A DNA stretch of 64,000 nt from Pectobacterium punjabense (lineage in GTDB: Bacteria; Pseudomonadota; Gammaproteobacteria; Enterobacterales; Enterobacteriaceae). Below the pieces are notes generated by a model. That model ran no database searches. It was not told the DNA's origin and worked only from the letters and a program-made list of their open reading frames with translations. The position numbers and the translations under genes are program-made. Positions 45,123-53,645 of this stretch are shown in pieces. The number at the start of each line of letters is the position of its first letter. The first letter of the stretch is position 1. Where the stretch lies: NCBI RefSeq assembly GCF_012427845.1, contig NZ_CP038498.1, forward strand, positions 3,534,001-3,598,000, in the 5' to 3' direction.

Positions 45123-45152
45123 AAAATACTGAATAACATATTCAGTATTTTT
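45123..45152. terminator. Hairpin with T runs in the isnA leader
   Basis: AAAAATACTGAAT and ATTCAGTATTTTT form a near-perfect stem with T runs on both strands, about 87 bases upstream of the isnA start. If the isn promoter lies further upstream this is a leader terminator; otherwise it ends an unseen transcript. Confidence 0.7.
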
Positions 45153-45658
45153 ATTTACACAACTAACAATTCATCATGGTTATCAAATAATAAATAATTA
45201 AAAATAAAATCACAAACAAACCTAAAACCAAGATAATTTCTATTTACCCCTAAAACAACACCCCTTCCTACACCAATAAGAAAAAACATATATAAGGTGC
45301 GGGAAATAACGTAAAAAACGCGTCCAAACCGCATTCACACAGTTCAAATTCGGCATATTTATAATATAAAAAACAAAATAACTTGGAATTAAAAAACAAT
45401 TATCAAACCGTAACAGCTAATTAAATCCGATCGAAACCTTACGGTAAGAACGATATATTTTTCTGATTATTTCGGCATCAGACCGCCATTATACTGATGG
45501 CGTCTAACATTGTTGTAATAACTCAATATATAAAGGCTGACAACTGCGTGGCTATCACAGAGTCTGTGTAGTATGAGTAATCTTTATCCGCAACAAGCAG
45601 AGCGCATTCCAACCTGAACTCGGGAGAAAAAGACCCGTTTTATTTTCTTCGTCATAAA

Positions 45659-45706
45659 GCCACCTGTTTTAGGCTGAGGCGAGAGGATTGTCTCTGTTCA
45701 GGTGGC
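45659..45706. repeat. Inverted repeat with 32-base loop
   Basis: GCCACCTG and CAGGTGGC are perfect complements about 32 bases apart. Possible mobile-element end or RNA structure; no further evidence. Confidence 0.35.
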
Positions 45707-45972
45707 CAAATTTACTGTGCCACTACAGCCAATTGATTGGTAATAAAAACACCAATTATATTGATTTATTTGGATTTTTATCTGATATTGGTTATGACGA
45801 TACTCGTACGGCAGTTTTCGTGCACTGTGAATGGCTAGTGAAGTTAACTTTTTCCTCGCGTTGATCTGGCAGACATGTCTATCTGGGATAACAGCGATTA
45901 GCGACGCAGATTGTCGTTTTAACATAGTAAATGTAGTCTTCGAAAGGTAACCCATTAGATGAGGAACTTACT

Positions 45973-46089
45973 ATGAAAGAATTGCTCAGCTTTGCTATCG
46001 GTCTTACTGTTGGGGTTCTTCTGATGAAGAGCCAGAATGCGATAGATAATTTGAAAAAAGAGCTAGAACAAGCCCAGTCTCGTCATTGA
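45973..46089 (+). CDS. Candidate 38-residue membrane peptide
   Basis: A short frame with ATG seven bases after GAGGA. The peptide has one hydrophobic segment (LLSFAIGLTVGVLLM) followed by an amphipathic Gln/Glu/Lys-rich helix (NLKKELEQAQSRH), a typical small single-pass membrane protein layout. It is about 100 bases upstream of the WYL regulator. Too short for most gene callers; family not recognised. Confidence 0.55.
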   Translation: MKELLSFAIGLTVGVLLMKSQNAIDNLKKELEQAQSRH

Positions 46090-46192
46090 AGTTAATGTAG
46101 CCTGGAAGATGGGTTACACATGGTGGCACATGATATTCATAATAGATGTTGCCGAATTACTACAATAAATCAAATATTATTAACACAGCATT

Positions 46193-47203
46193 ATGTCAGA
46201 ACCTAAGGATAGATTATTTCGGCATTTGGCGCTGCTTCGCCTGATACCTCGCGAGCCCAAAAGCATTTCAACTGCCGAGTTATTGCAAAAACTCAAAGAC
46301 CGGGAATTTGATATCGACCTGCGCACATTACAACGGGATCTTGTTGGCAGACTCGGTGTTGACTTCCCGTTACTTTGCGATGAGAGCCAGCGCCCTTATC
46401 AATGGAGCTTTCCAAAAGAGATGCCTCAATTCGATTTTCCTGCACTGGATGTTTCAACAGCGCTGGCTTTCGTATTTGCAGAAAGTTATTTGGAGAAGTT
46501 ATTACCGCCTGGTGTACTGCAACATCTCCGGCCTCATTTCGGTATGGCGCATAAGCAGCTACAAGGGTTAGAGCACAATAACCTCACCCGTTGGGCGGAA
46601 CGTGTACGAGCATTGCCGAATGGTAAGACACTTTTTCCTGCAGAGATAGATGATGCGGTTTGGGAGAAAGTGGCTACCGCGTTGATGCAAAAAAATAAAC
46701 TTCAAATCAGTTATCTCAGCAGGAGTAAAGGTGAGTCTAAACAGTTATGCATTCAGCCTTTAGGGGTCATTGCCCGCCATTCTATTAGCTATGTTGTCGG
46801 GGTTGTTGATGGCTATAGCGATCTACGTCAGTTTGCTTTACAGCGTATTCTTCAGGCACAAGTATTGAATGAGCCAGTAGATCGATATGATGATTTCAAT
46901 ATTGATGATTACATTGCTTCTGGTGCTTTTACATCTGGACATTCTGAGCCCCTTGTTGAATTGATTGCCGATATTCATCCTCAAATAGCTTGGTTGCTGC
47001 GCGAAACGCCACTTAGTCATACTCAGCGCTTGGAACCCTTGCCAAACAGTGATTGGCTACGTCTGTATGCGAATATTTCCCCCGACCGTGAAACACTGTG
47101 GTGGATTTTAGGGCTTAATGACAATATCCGTGTCTACCAACCCAGTGAATGGGTTGAGGCTATTAGGAAAAAAGTTCAACGAATGGTTCAGATGTATAAA
47201 TAA
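46193..47203 (+). CDS. WYL-domain transcriptional regulator
   Basis: A 336-residue regulator with an N-terminal winged helix (LFRHLALLRLIPREPKSIST, LRTLQRDLVGRLG), a central WYL domain (LQISYLSRSKGESKQLCIQPLGVI, YVVGVVDGYSDLRQFALQRI) and a C-terminal WCX extension. WYL proteins often control phage-defence genes by sensing a ligand, perhaps nucleic acid. It heads the plus-strand part of the island, 39 bases before the hydrolase gene. Confidence 0.87.
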   Translation: MSEPKDRLFRHLALLRLIPREPKSISTAELLQKLKDREFDIDLRTLQRDLVGRLGVDFPLLCDESQRPYQWSFPKEMPQFDFPALDVSTALAFVFAESYLEKLLPPGVLQHLRPHFGMAHKQLQGLEHNNLTRWAERVRALPNGKTLFPAEIDDAVWEKVATALMQKNKLQISYLSRSKGESKQLCIQPLGVIARHSISYVVGVVDGYSDLRQFALQRILQAQVLNEPVDRYDDFNIDDYIASGAFTSGHSEPLVELIADIHPQIAWLLRETPLSHTQRLEPLPNSDWLRLYANISPDRETLWWILGLNDNIRVYQPSEWVEAIRKKVQRMVQMYK

Positions 47204-47242
47204 TAGGATTACTTGATTTATATTTCTTTCTTTGAGGTGATC

Positions 47243-48700
47243 ATGGCTAGGAGTGAGATTTCTTTTGATTTTTGTAATGCCTCTCGCGGGGACATTCTAA
47301 ATATTTATATTCACGGGTATTCTGCTGTTACCAGCTATGCTGAAAAAAAAGAACTGAAGAAAAAAGTTCCTCTTCGTGCTAGTAATACCACAAATGCCTT
47401 TATGTTTTGGCCAGCAGGAAATGCCAAGGATATTGATTATAAGAAATTGGCGGGTTACGCCACGCTGAATATTGCTGCGGCATTAGGGGCGACAACCAGT
47501 CTCACATGGGATGCTATAAATAGCTATCTAAATACAGAGAAAAGTATACCTAAACAGGCAAATGAGTTTCTTTCAAAACTAAAGGTATTTATAAAAAAAG
47601 AAAAAACAACCTATAAAGAATTGAATTTTTATGGGCACTCGCTAGGTGCCAGAATGATCATTGAAACATTTCTTCAGCTCCCCAATGAATTTAAATCCCT
47701 CAATGTAAATAATGTTGTATTTATGGGAGGGGCACGTCCGCTTGAGACGAAAGAGTGTAAGGTAATATTGAATATTATATCCGGCTCTATTTTTAATATC
47801 CACTCTGACGGAGATAGAATATTACAGTTTATCAAACCTGACCTAGAAAAATGTATTGGCCGCCATCCTATTAAAGCACCCACCGATAGTATTGAGAGAG
47901 TAAAAAACCATGCCTTTCACTGGCTTGGCCACATGGACTATTGGGATAATCTGAATGGTATTATCAATTACTTGAATTTGGATCAGGCGAGTACGCACAG
48001 TCTCATTCCTTTGGGCCCACAGGGAAGTCAAGTTGTGAACCCTTTTGCTGTGCAGGATGTTGGATTGTACTTACCTCTGTGCCACGCAAATGGGCAGGAA
48101 AAAAAGATACTTGCAGAGCTCTTGTGCCAGAGGAAAAGCGTTTCAATACAAAAAAATGAAACCAATGCTGTAGCATTAACAAACGAGCTCCAACTGATGG
48201 GGGGAGATTCAGTTGCTAACAAAGCCAGGGGACATGGCGTTTGCTATCGAGAAATACTGGATGATGCTGCTGAAAAATTGGGCATTCCTCAACGTGAGAA
48301 CCTTGGGTTCATTTCCTTAGAGGAAGCCATCTATGCAAAAATTGTATCTATTATTCGGGAAAAACTTGAAACGTCTTCTGAGAAAGAAAAAATAGATTAT
48401 CTTAAGATTTTAGCTAAAACAGGAGAAATTCCTCAGGGTGCATTACATTATTCCGCTCTTTCGTTAAGTGCGCTATTGTCAATAGGCTCACTTATTGCGG
48501 GTCGCATCGCAGCGGGCTCTATTCCTATTGTTGGGCAATTTGTAGGGGCCGTGTCTTTATTAGGTTCTGGTGTGACATATTTTAGTGGCCCTGCATTTTC
48601 TGTAACCATCCCGTCCATCATGATAATTCATCAAATTCGGAAACGGGTTTCACAAGAAGTCGGTGAGGGTTTTTTGTTTAATGATGAGTCGAGAAAGTAG
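47243..48700 (+). CDS. Alpha/beta-hydrolase fused to a YaaW (UPF0174)-like domain
   Basis: A 485-residue protein with two parts. Residues 1-245 look like a serine hydrolase/lipase: the nucleophile elbow is Gly131-His-Ser-Leu-Gly135, with Asp189 or Asp191 and His227 or His230 as likely partners. Residues about 285-480 resemble E. coli YaaW: ELQLMGGDSVANKARGHG then CYREILDDAAEKLG, ending in a hydrophobic Gly/Ala-rich stretch and FSGPAFSVTIPSIM. The ATG at 47243 follows GAGGTG; the earlier in-frame start at 47213 lacks a site. Function unknown; a membrane-active hydrolase effector is one possibility. Confidence 0.75.
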   Translation: MARSEISFDFCNASRGDILNIYIHGYSAVTSYAEKKELKKKVPLRASNTTNAFMFWPAGNAKDIDYKKLAGYATLNIAAALGATTSLTWDAINSYLNTEKSIPKQANEFLSKLKVFIKKEKTTYKELNFYGHSLGARMIIETFLQLPNEFKSLNVNNVVFMGGARPLETKECKVILNIISGSIFNIHSDGDRILQFIKPDLEKCIGRHPIKAPTDSIERVKNHAFHWLGHMDYWDNLNGIINYLNLDQASTHSLIPLGPQGSQVVNPFAVQDVGLYLPLCHANGQEKKILAELLCQRKSVSIQKNETNAVALTNELQLMGGDSVANKARGHGVCYREILDDAAEKLGIPQRENLGFISLEEAIYAKIVSIIREKLETSSEKEKIDYLKILAKTGEIPQGALHYSALSLSALLSIGSLIAGRIAAGSIPIVGQFVGAVSLLGSGVTYFSGPAFSVTIPSIMIIHQIRKRVSQEVGEGFLFNDESRK

Positions 48701-48896
48701 TAGTCATTAATTATTACGTCATCTAATGTGTCAACCCCCTTTTTCTGTTCATATGGCGACATAGATTGTCGCCACACTCTGTAAAATCATTACCAGACAA
48801 ACCCAAAAGATGTAATGGTAAGGCCATCTTTTAGAGATAGTTTATCTGCGCATATTTTCTTAAAAACTCCAGACCATTATTTGTAAAGGTTGCGTT
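48701..48896. other. Intergenic region before the LuxR-type regulator
   Basis: About 200 AT-rich bases containing a weak hairpin, GGCGAC-N7-GTCGCC (48755-48773), without a T run. The promoter of the regulator should lie here. Confidence 0.35.
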
Positions 48897-49517
48897 ATGA
48901 ATGTTGATATCTTTAGTCGCTGTGCGTTCACTCGTGGTGCATTTGAATGCCTTGGGAATCAGCTAAATACGAATGTTCACATTGCAGTTTTTGATGTTGG
49001 TTTATATATAAGTGATTATCAAGAATATTTTCATGAGGGAAAATACGCTCTTATTATCGTCTTGAATGCACGAAAGCACCCCCCTATTTCTGTATCGAGA
49101 AAAATTATTTTACTCTCCAAATCAACACCACTAAAGAAAATAATAAGAACAATTCGTTCATATTTATTGAAACGATGTGAATTTAGTCAAGTAGCATTAA
49201 CTTCTCGCGAACGTTTATATTATAAATATTGGCTAGAGGGAAAAACTACGGCGGCAATCGCAATTACAATGAGCGAAAGCATTAAAACAGTAAGTAATAT
49301 AAAACAAAGTATCTATCGAAAGTATGATACCAGCGACCTTTATACTTTTATGCTAATAATGAAAATCTCACAAATTAACAGCAATGTTGATTGTCACCAT
49401 TACAAACTGTCTGATGGCATAGAAATAAAAAGCCCTCCCCTAAAAAGGAGAAAAAACGCACAATTCAACAGTAGCGTAAACGCGACAATGCATGTCGATT
49501 TTTACTCAAGTGCTTAA
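48897..49517 (+). CDS. LuxR-type helix-turn-helix regulator
   Basis: A 206-residue protein with a degenerate receiver-like N-terminus and a LuxR/FixJ helix-turn-helix at about 100-155 (LTSRERLYYKYWLEGKTTAA, ESIKTVSNIKQSIYRKYDT). The phospho-acceptor and acidic pocket of a true receiver are not evident, so it is probably phosphorylation-independent, like RcsA-type proteins. Very AT-rich coding sequence with a basic, Asn-rich tail, unlike its neighbours; likely horizontally acquired. Target unknown. Confidence 0.8.
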   Translation: MNVDIFSRCAFTRGAFECLGNQLNTNVHIAVFDVGLYISDYQEYFHEGKYALIIVLNARKHPPISVSRKIILLSKSTPLKKIIRTIRSYLLKRCEFSQVALTSRERLYYKYWLEGKTTAAIAITMSESIKTVSNIKQSIYRKYDTSDLYTFMLIMKISQINSNVDCHHYKLSDGIEIKSPPLKRRKNAQFNSSVNATMHVDFYSSA

Positions 49518-49624
49518 GATTTTAGCCGATAACTCCTAAGTCAAATTGTTAGTAATAATTAGCCTGGAAATTTCAATACTAAACATTTAGCAGGCTAACT
49601 TTATTAAGTACTTCCTTTCTTTCC

Positions 49625-50599
49625 ATGGATGAAAGACTCATGACAGCACAAAGTAACGCTCCCGCGCCCCCCAGAGCCCCCTTATCCTCGCACGAGCGTG
49701 GAGAAGGTAATAAAGCAGGCTCAGGAATTGGGTTAATACAAAACCCGCGATTCACCCTCGATAAAGACGTCATCTTATCGCAATCCACACGTACTGCATT
49801 GGATGAATGTCTGGCTCGCCTCCGCTTTCATCAAACTATCTATCAGCAGTGGAATTTTTCCTGTGTCGATCCGATGGGAAGAACCGCCATTCTTAATTTT
49901 TATGGTCCGCCAGGAACGGGAAAAACCCTGTGCGCTGAAGCACTGGCAGGGCAACTTCGCATGCCTTTTATTGCACTAGGTATTGCTGAGCTGGAAAGTA
50001 AGTTTATGGGGGAAACGGCTAAGAATATTCAGGCATCGTTTGCCAAAGCAAAGGAAACTGGCGCGTTACTCTTTTTTGATGAGGCCGACACGCTACTTGG
50101 CAAACGACTCTCTTCCGTCACACAGGGTGTCGACAATGAGGTAAACGCGATGCGTTCCACCTTACTGATTGAGTTGGAACGCTTTGAAGGGATTGTCGTT
50201 TTTGCCACCAATTTTGCCCGAAATTATGATGAAGCCTTTCGCAGTCGCATCGGTTATCACGTTGAATTTACCTTGCCTGATCTGCCAGCGCGTCAGCAGC
50301 TCTGGAACAAATTTTTGGTTGCGGAAATCCCCTTATCTCAGACGAGAGAAACATTGGTAGAAGCTGCCAGCGAGCTTTCCGAAGGGCTTGCCGGTCGCGA
50401 AATTCGTACTTGTCTGCGCCTTGCTCTGCCTAAAGTGTTGCTGGAAGCCGAACAGGAGAGAATAACGCCGCAACTCAGTATCAATCACTTGCGCAGTGCC
50501 ATCGAACAAGTTTTTGCTTCTCATCAGGTGATTGCCACGCATTCAGGACGTACAGCGAGTGAAGTCAGCACGGCAAAAAAATTATTAGGTATTCAATAA
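49625..50599 (+). CDS. AAA+ ATPase, first gene of the ZorAB-like set
   Basis: A 324-residue classical AAA ATPase (FtsH/spastin/CDC48-like). Residues 1-50 are a disordered, proline-rich tail. Walker A is Gly94-PPGTGK-Thr101, Walker B LLFFDEAD at 148-155, sensor 1 ATNFARN near 194-200 and Arg fingers near 206-208 (FRSRIG). A C-terminal helical lid follows. Only one ATPase domain is present. It lies 18 bases before the coiled-coil gene. It could remodel or load the neighbouring proteins; ATP-driven rather than nuclease function is inferred from the motifs. Start at 49625 or 49640. Confidence 0.85.
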   Translation: MDERLMTAQSNAPAPPRAPLSSHERGEGNKAGSGIGLIQNPRFTLDKDVILSQSTRTALDECLARLRFHQTIYQQWNFSCVDPMGRTAILNFYGPPGTGKTLCAEALAGQLRMPFIALGIAELESKFMGETAKNIQASFAKAKETGALLFFDEADTLLGKRLSSVTQGVDNEVNAMRSTLLIELERFEGIVVFATNFARNYDEAFRSRIGYHVEFTLPDLPARQQLWNKFLVAEIPLSQTRETLVEAASELSEGLAGREIRTCLRLALPKVLLEAEQERITPQLSINHLRSAIEQVFASHQVIATHSGRTASEVSTAKKLLGIQ

Positions 50600-50617
50600 A
50601 AACAATAGGAGATAAGT

Positions 50618-51889
50618 ATGGGATGGCTTTCGAGTTGTGTGAGCTGGGTCAGTAATACAGTCAGCTCTGTGGCAAGCACGGTGGGACGAGTGTGGGATGG
50701 GGTCAAAGAAACAGCAGCAAAAACCATTTCCTGGATGGCTGAAAAAGCGGAGACCTTTGTAGGAAATGTAAAAAGTGTCTGGGAAAAGGTAAAACCGTTT
50801 ATCAGTAATGTGATCCGCCCTATCGTGCAAAACGCAGCAAAACTGGCTGCAAAGGTGTTACCACAATTCCCATGGATTGGCGGTGCATTGCAAGCTCTTG
50901 ATAAAGCGCTTGGACTGTTAGTTGAATGGGACAAAAGTGAGTTGGCAAAACGCATTAGTAAAGCCATTGAATGGGCAATAAAAAAAGCCAAACAGCTTAA
51001 AGATTTGTTCCTCACTCAGGAAGAAATGAATGAAGCTCGTGAGCATGAAGAAGCGCTACGTGAAGCCCGCAGCCAAATGCGTGGTGAAGCAGCCAGTGCC
51101 GTTGATCTCGCTAGCCTGATAACCCTCTATGCTCAACTCTCTACAAAAATTAAGGATGTGTTAGAAAACATCCAGATTAATGATTTCGAGCATTACCTCC
51201 GGCTACGCGCATCGCAGAAGCTACTGAAAGATACGGAACAACATCTGACGCGAGCACAAGATATTAATGCGATAACCGATGACGATCTGTTCCTGATTGA
51301 AACCGGTAACGAATTGCTGAATCCCAATCCCCAGCTAAGCGATGAAGCAACACAGCGCCTTGATCGCGTGGTGATGGCGCGTTTCGGTAAGAAACTCATT
51401 CCTTTTGTCTTTGAAGAAATGATCATGGCCTGGGGCTATAACCTGCAAGACATGGAAAATGAGTGGAAATCGTTAAATGACGATCTCTCCAAAGAGCAGG
51501 TATTACTGCGCCGTTTACAGATCGGTCAGCGCCTCAACGATCTTCAAGAAGAAGAGGTAGGGATGCTTAGTGAGCTTGAAGCTCGCTTACCTGAGCAACA
51601 AGCCAAGATGGAAGCAAAACGTAAACATACCAATGAAATGCGCAACTATGTTTTTGCCGCAGAAGGCTTTTTGCAAATGTTAGAAAAAGAACCAGAGGCA
51701 TTTGAAGGTCAGGAGTATTTGATGGAAGACAGTAGTGCCGTCGGTATGGTGATCATTGAATGTGCGCAGTTTGGTAAACGTTGGGAAGAACTTGATAGTG
51801 AGCAACAAAGTTTGATTATCGATTTTGCCAATATTTTTGAAAAAGCCAGCCGTGAACGTGCCAGTAAGCTAGTTGAGGTGGCAGCATGA
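50618..51889 (+). CDS. Unknown coiled-coil protein of the ZorAB-like set
   Basis: A 423-residue protein I do not recognise. The N-terminal 110 residues form amphipathic, Trp- and Ser-rich helices (MGWLSSCVSWVSNTVSSVAS...) with a short apolar stretch but no clear membrane span or signal peptide; the region may lie on the membrane surface. The rest is helical and charged, with probable coiled coils near 125-200 and 280-350 (LEARLPEQQAKMEAKRKH). It is tightly coupled to the motor gene (ATGA overlap) and follows the AAA+ gene by 18 bases with AGGAGA before its ATG. It is the best candidate for a system-specific effector or adaptor. Confidence 0.75.
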   Translation: MGWLSSCVSWVSNTVSSVASTVGRVWDGVKETAAKTISWMAEKAETFVGNVKSVWEKVKPFISNVIRPIVQNAAKLAAKVLPQFPWIGGALQALDKALGLLVEWDKSELAKRISKAIEWAIKKAKQLKDLFLTQEEMNEAREHEEALREARSQMRGEAASAVDLASLITLYAQLSTKIKDVLENIQINDFEHYLRLRASQKLLKDTEQHLTRAQDINAITDDDLFLIETGNELLNPNPQLSDEATQRLDRVVMARFGKKLIPFVFEEMIMAWGYNLQDMENEWKSLNDDLSKEQVLLRRLQIGQRLNDLQEEEVGMLSELEARLPEQQAKMEAKRKHTNEMRNYVFAAEGFLQMLEKEPEAFEGQEYLMEDSSAVGMVIIECAQFGKRWEELDSEQQSLIIDFANIFEKASRERASKLVEVAA

Positions 51890-53634
51890 CATTTCATGAA
51901 TTTTTCGCTTTTCTCCTGCCAGAGTTCGACATCATTCAATTGCTTTTTGGCGGAGTGATGTTGTCTCTGGTTCTTTTAACTATCGTGCAGCTTTCACGCC
52001 AGGCTAACGTCCAGTTTTGGGAAAATAAATGGCAGGGTAACGTCTCCTCAGAATCTACAGATGCATTGGATGTTGAACATGGTTCAGTGAATGAGATCAG
52101 TGAAGTTGTCGCCAGCCCAGCCGAAAAAATGGCTGATATTATGCCTGGGATTTTGCTAATTCTAGGGCTGCTGGGAACATTCCTTGGTCTCGGCATTGCG
52201 CTGAATAAGGCATCGAACATATTGATCGATGCAAATTCCGCAGGGATGGATAGCGCCATGTCCAACCTAATGGGAATGATGGAAGGACTAGGGACAAAGT
52301 TCAAAACATCGACGTGGGGGATCAGCGCATTTTTGATATTAAAGACTTGGGTTGCCGTCAAAGGTTATGACGAGAAACGCCTACGCTGGTGTACACAGAA
52401 GATGAAAACAGCGTTTGAACTATCTCGGCAGAATAAACGTATCGAACATGAACAGGCTCAGCAACGACTGCTTAATACATTACAAGAAGGATTGGATTGC
52501 TCTCGGCGTGAAGGGGAAGCAACACGCCAATCGCTACAAACGCTGCACTCTGGGCTAGAGCCTTTATTAAAGATTCTCGTAGATCAAGGCCATGAAGCAT
52601 CGTTACACGATAAGAGCCGTGAAAATCACCTGGCAAAACTCAGCGATGTGTTGCAGGCCACACAGCAACAGTTAATCACAAGCAGTCAGACTCAAGCGGA
52701 GCTAAATCAGCAGCAACTGGCTGAACTAGCGACGACGCGCGAATCGTTACAACGCTTTATTGATGCCAATAGCGATAACCTTACCGCCATACAGCAATCA
52801 GCAGAGAAAATGGCTCATGCTGCGCAGGAAATGGGCGATTCAGCCGGAGACCTACAGGGTGCAATTGGTGATTTCCGTTCAGGTATTACCGATATGTTAG
52901 GAACGGTGAAAAACGATTTGGGTTCTACCATTAATCAAATGGGTGAAAGCTTTAGTCAGAATATGGATTCAATATCCACCAGTATGGCAAATGCTACGGA
53001 TGGTATTTCCCATGCAGTTTCCGATCTTTCACAAAACGTTGGCACCACAATGAGCGAAGTGCGTGTTTCTATCGATCAATCGATGAAAACGCAACGCGAC
53101 GCCCAGCGTGAGTTCATGATCACCAGTGAAACATTGAACGAAAAAGTGATTGCCATGACGAAGCTGGTTGATGATCTGCGTGAGCAAATTGTTAATGGGC
53201 TTACTGCGGTATCCAGCAGCAATCGGCAGGTAGCAAGCCTGAATAACCGTTATGCAGGGATGACCGAGTCTGGCGAGAAAAACGTACTCGCAATCGAAGC
53301 ACTGGTAAGCCAACTGCAAGCGATGCAGAAACATAGTCCTTTGCAGCCAAGTATGGACACCATCAATGCGAGTATCATTAAACTGGTACACAATATTGAA
53401 TTATTACGTGATGAGACGCTGAGCAGCGCGGATGCCTCCACGGCTCTCTCTTCGCTGGATGACCGGCTGATCGATGCCCTCAAAGAGCTGAGCGTTATTC
53501 GTGAAACCCTCTCTTCACCTGAACGAGACCGCTTAACTCAGCAAATTGAACAAAGCCTGAAACCGCTGGCCGCTACGTTACAAAGCCTTGATCAAACGCT
53601 GGTGACATTAAATACGGTCAACGACGCCGCCTAA
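51886..53634 (+). CDS. MotA/TolQ/ExbB-family motor protein (ZorA-like) with long coiled-coil tail
   Basis: A 582-residue protein with three membrane segments (about 18-37, 85-107 and 142-159), the second and third carrying the MotA/ExbB signature (IMPGILLILGLLGTFLGLG, STWGISAFLILK). About 400 residues of cytoplasmic coiled coil follow. Zorya ZorA has this layout: a five-subunit proton- or sodium-driven motor in the inner membrane with a long intracellular tail. The partner OmpA-domain protein is encoded 11 bases downstream. The start overlaps the previous gene by ATGA. Flagellar MotA and ExbB lack the long tail. Confidence 0.85.
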   Translation: MTFHEFFAFLLPEFDIIQLLFGGVMLSLVLLTIVQLSRQANVQFWENKWQGNVSSESTDALDVEHGSVNEISEVVASPAEKMADIMPGILLILGLLGTFLGLGIALNKASNILIDANSAGMDSAMSNLMGMMEGLGTKFKTSTWGISAFLILKTWVAVKGYDEKRLRWCTQKMKTAFELSRQNKRIEHEQAQQRLLNTLQEGLDCSRREGEATRQSLQTLHSGLEPLLKILVDQGHEASLHDKSRENHLAKLSDVLQATQQQLITSSQTQAELNQQQLAELATTRESLQRFIDANSDNLTAIQQSAEKMAHAAQEMGDSAGDLQGAIGDFRSGITDMLGTVKNDLGSTINQMGESFSQNMDSISTSMANATDGISHAVSDLSQNVGTTMSEVRVSIDQSMKTQRDAQREFMITSETLNEKVIAMTKLVDDLREQIVNGLTAVSSSNRQVASLNNRYAGMTESGEKNVLAIEALVSQLQAMQKHSPLQPSMDTINASIIKLVHNIELLRDETLSSADASTALSSLDDRLIDALKELSVIRETLSSPERDRLTQQIEQSLKPLAATLQSLDQTLVTLNTVNDAA

Positions 53635-53645
53635 GGGAATAACTC

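Larger units (their letters stand above)
45037..45972. other. Long AT-rich gap upstream of isnA
   Basis: 936 bases without a supported gene. It holds the hairpin at 45123-45152, a very AT-rich stretch to about 45450 and an inverted repeat GCCACCTG/CAGGTGGC (45659-45706). The region after that repeat could be a worn mobile-element end, but no transposase was recognised. A minus-strand frame at 45698-45955 has no support. Confidence 0.5.

Noticed and set aside
45698..45955. Minus-strand 85-codon ORF upstream of isnA
   Set aside because: Composition is unlike a protein, there is no supported ribosome site, and the DNA looks like worn non-coding sequence.
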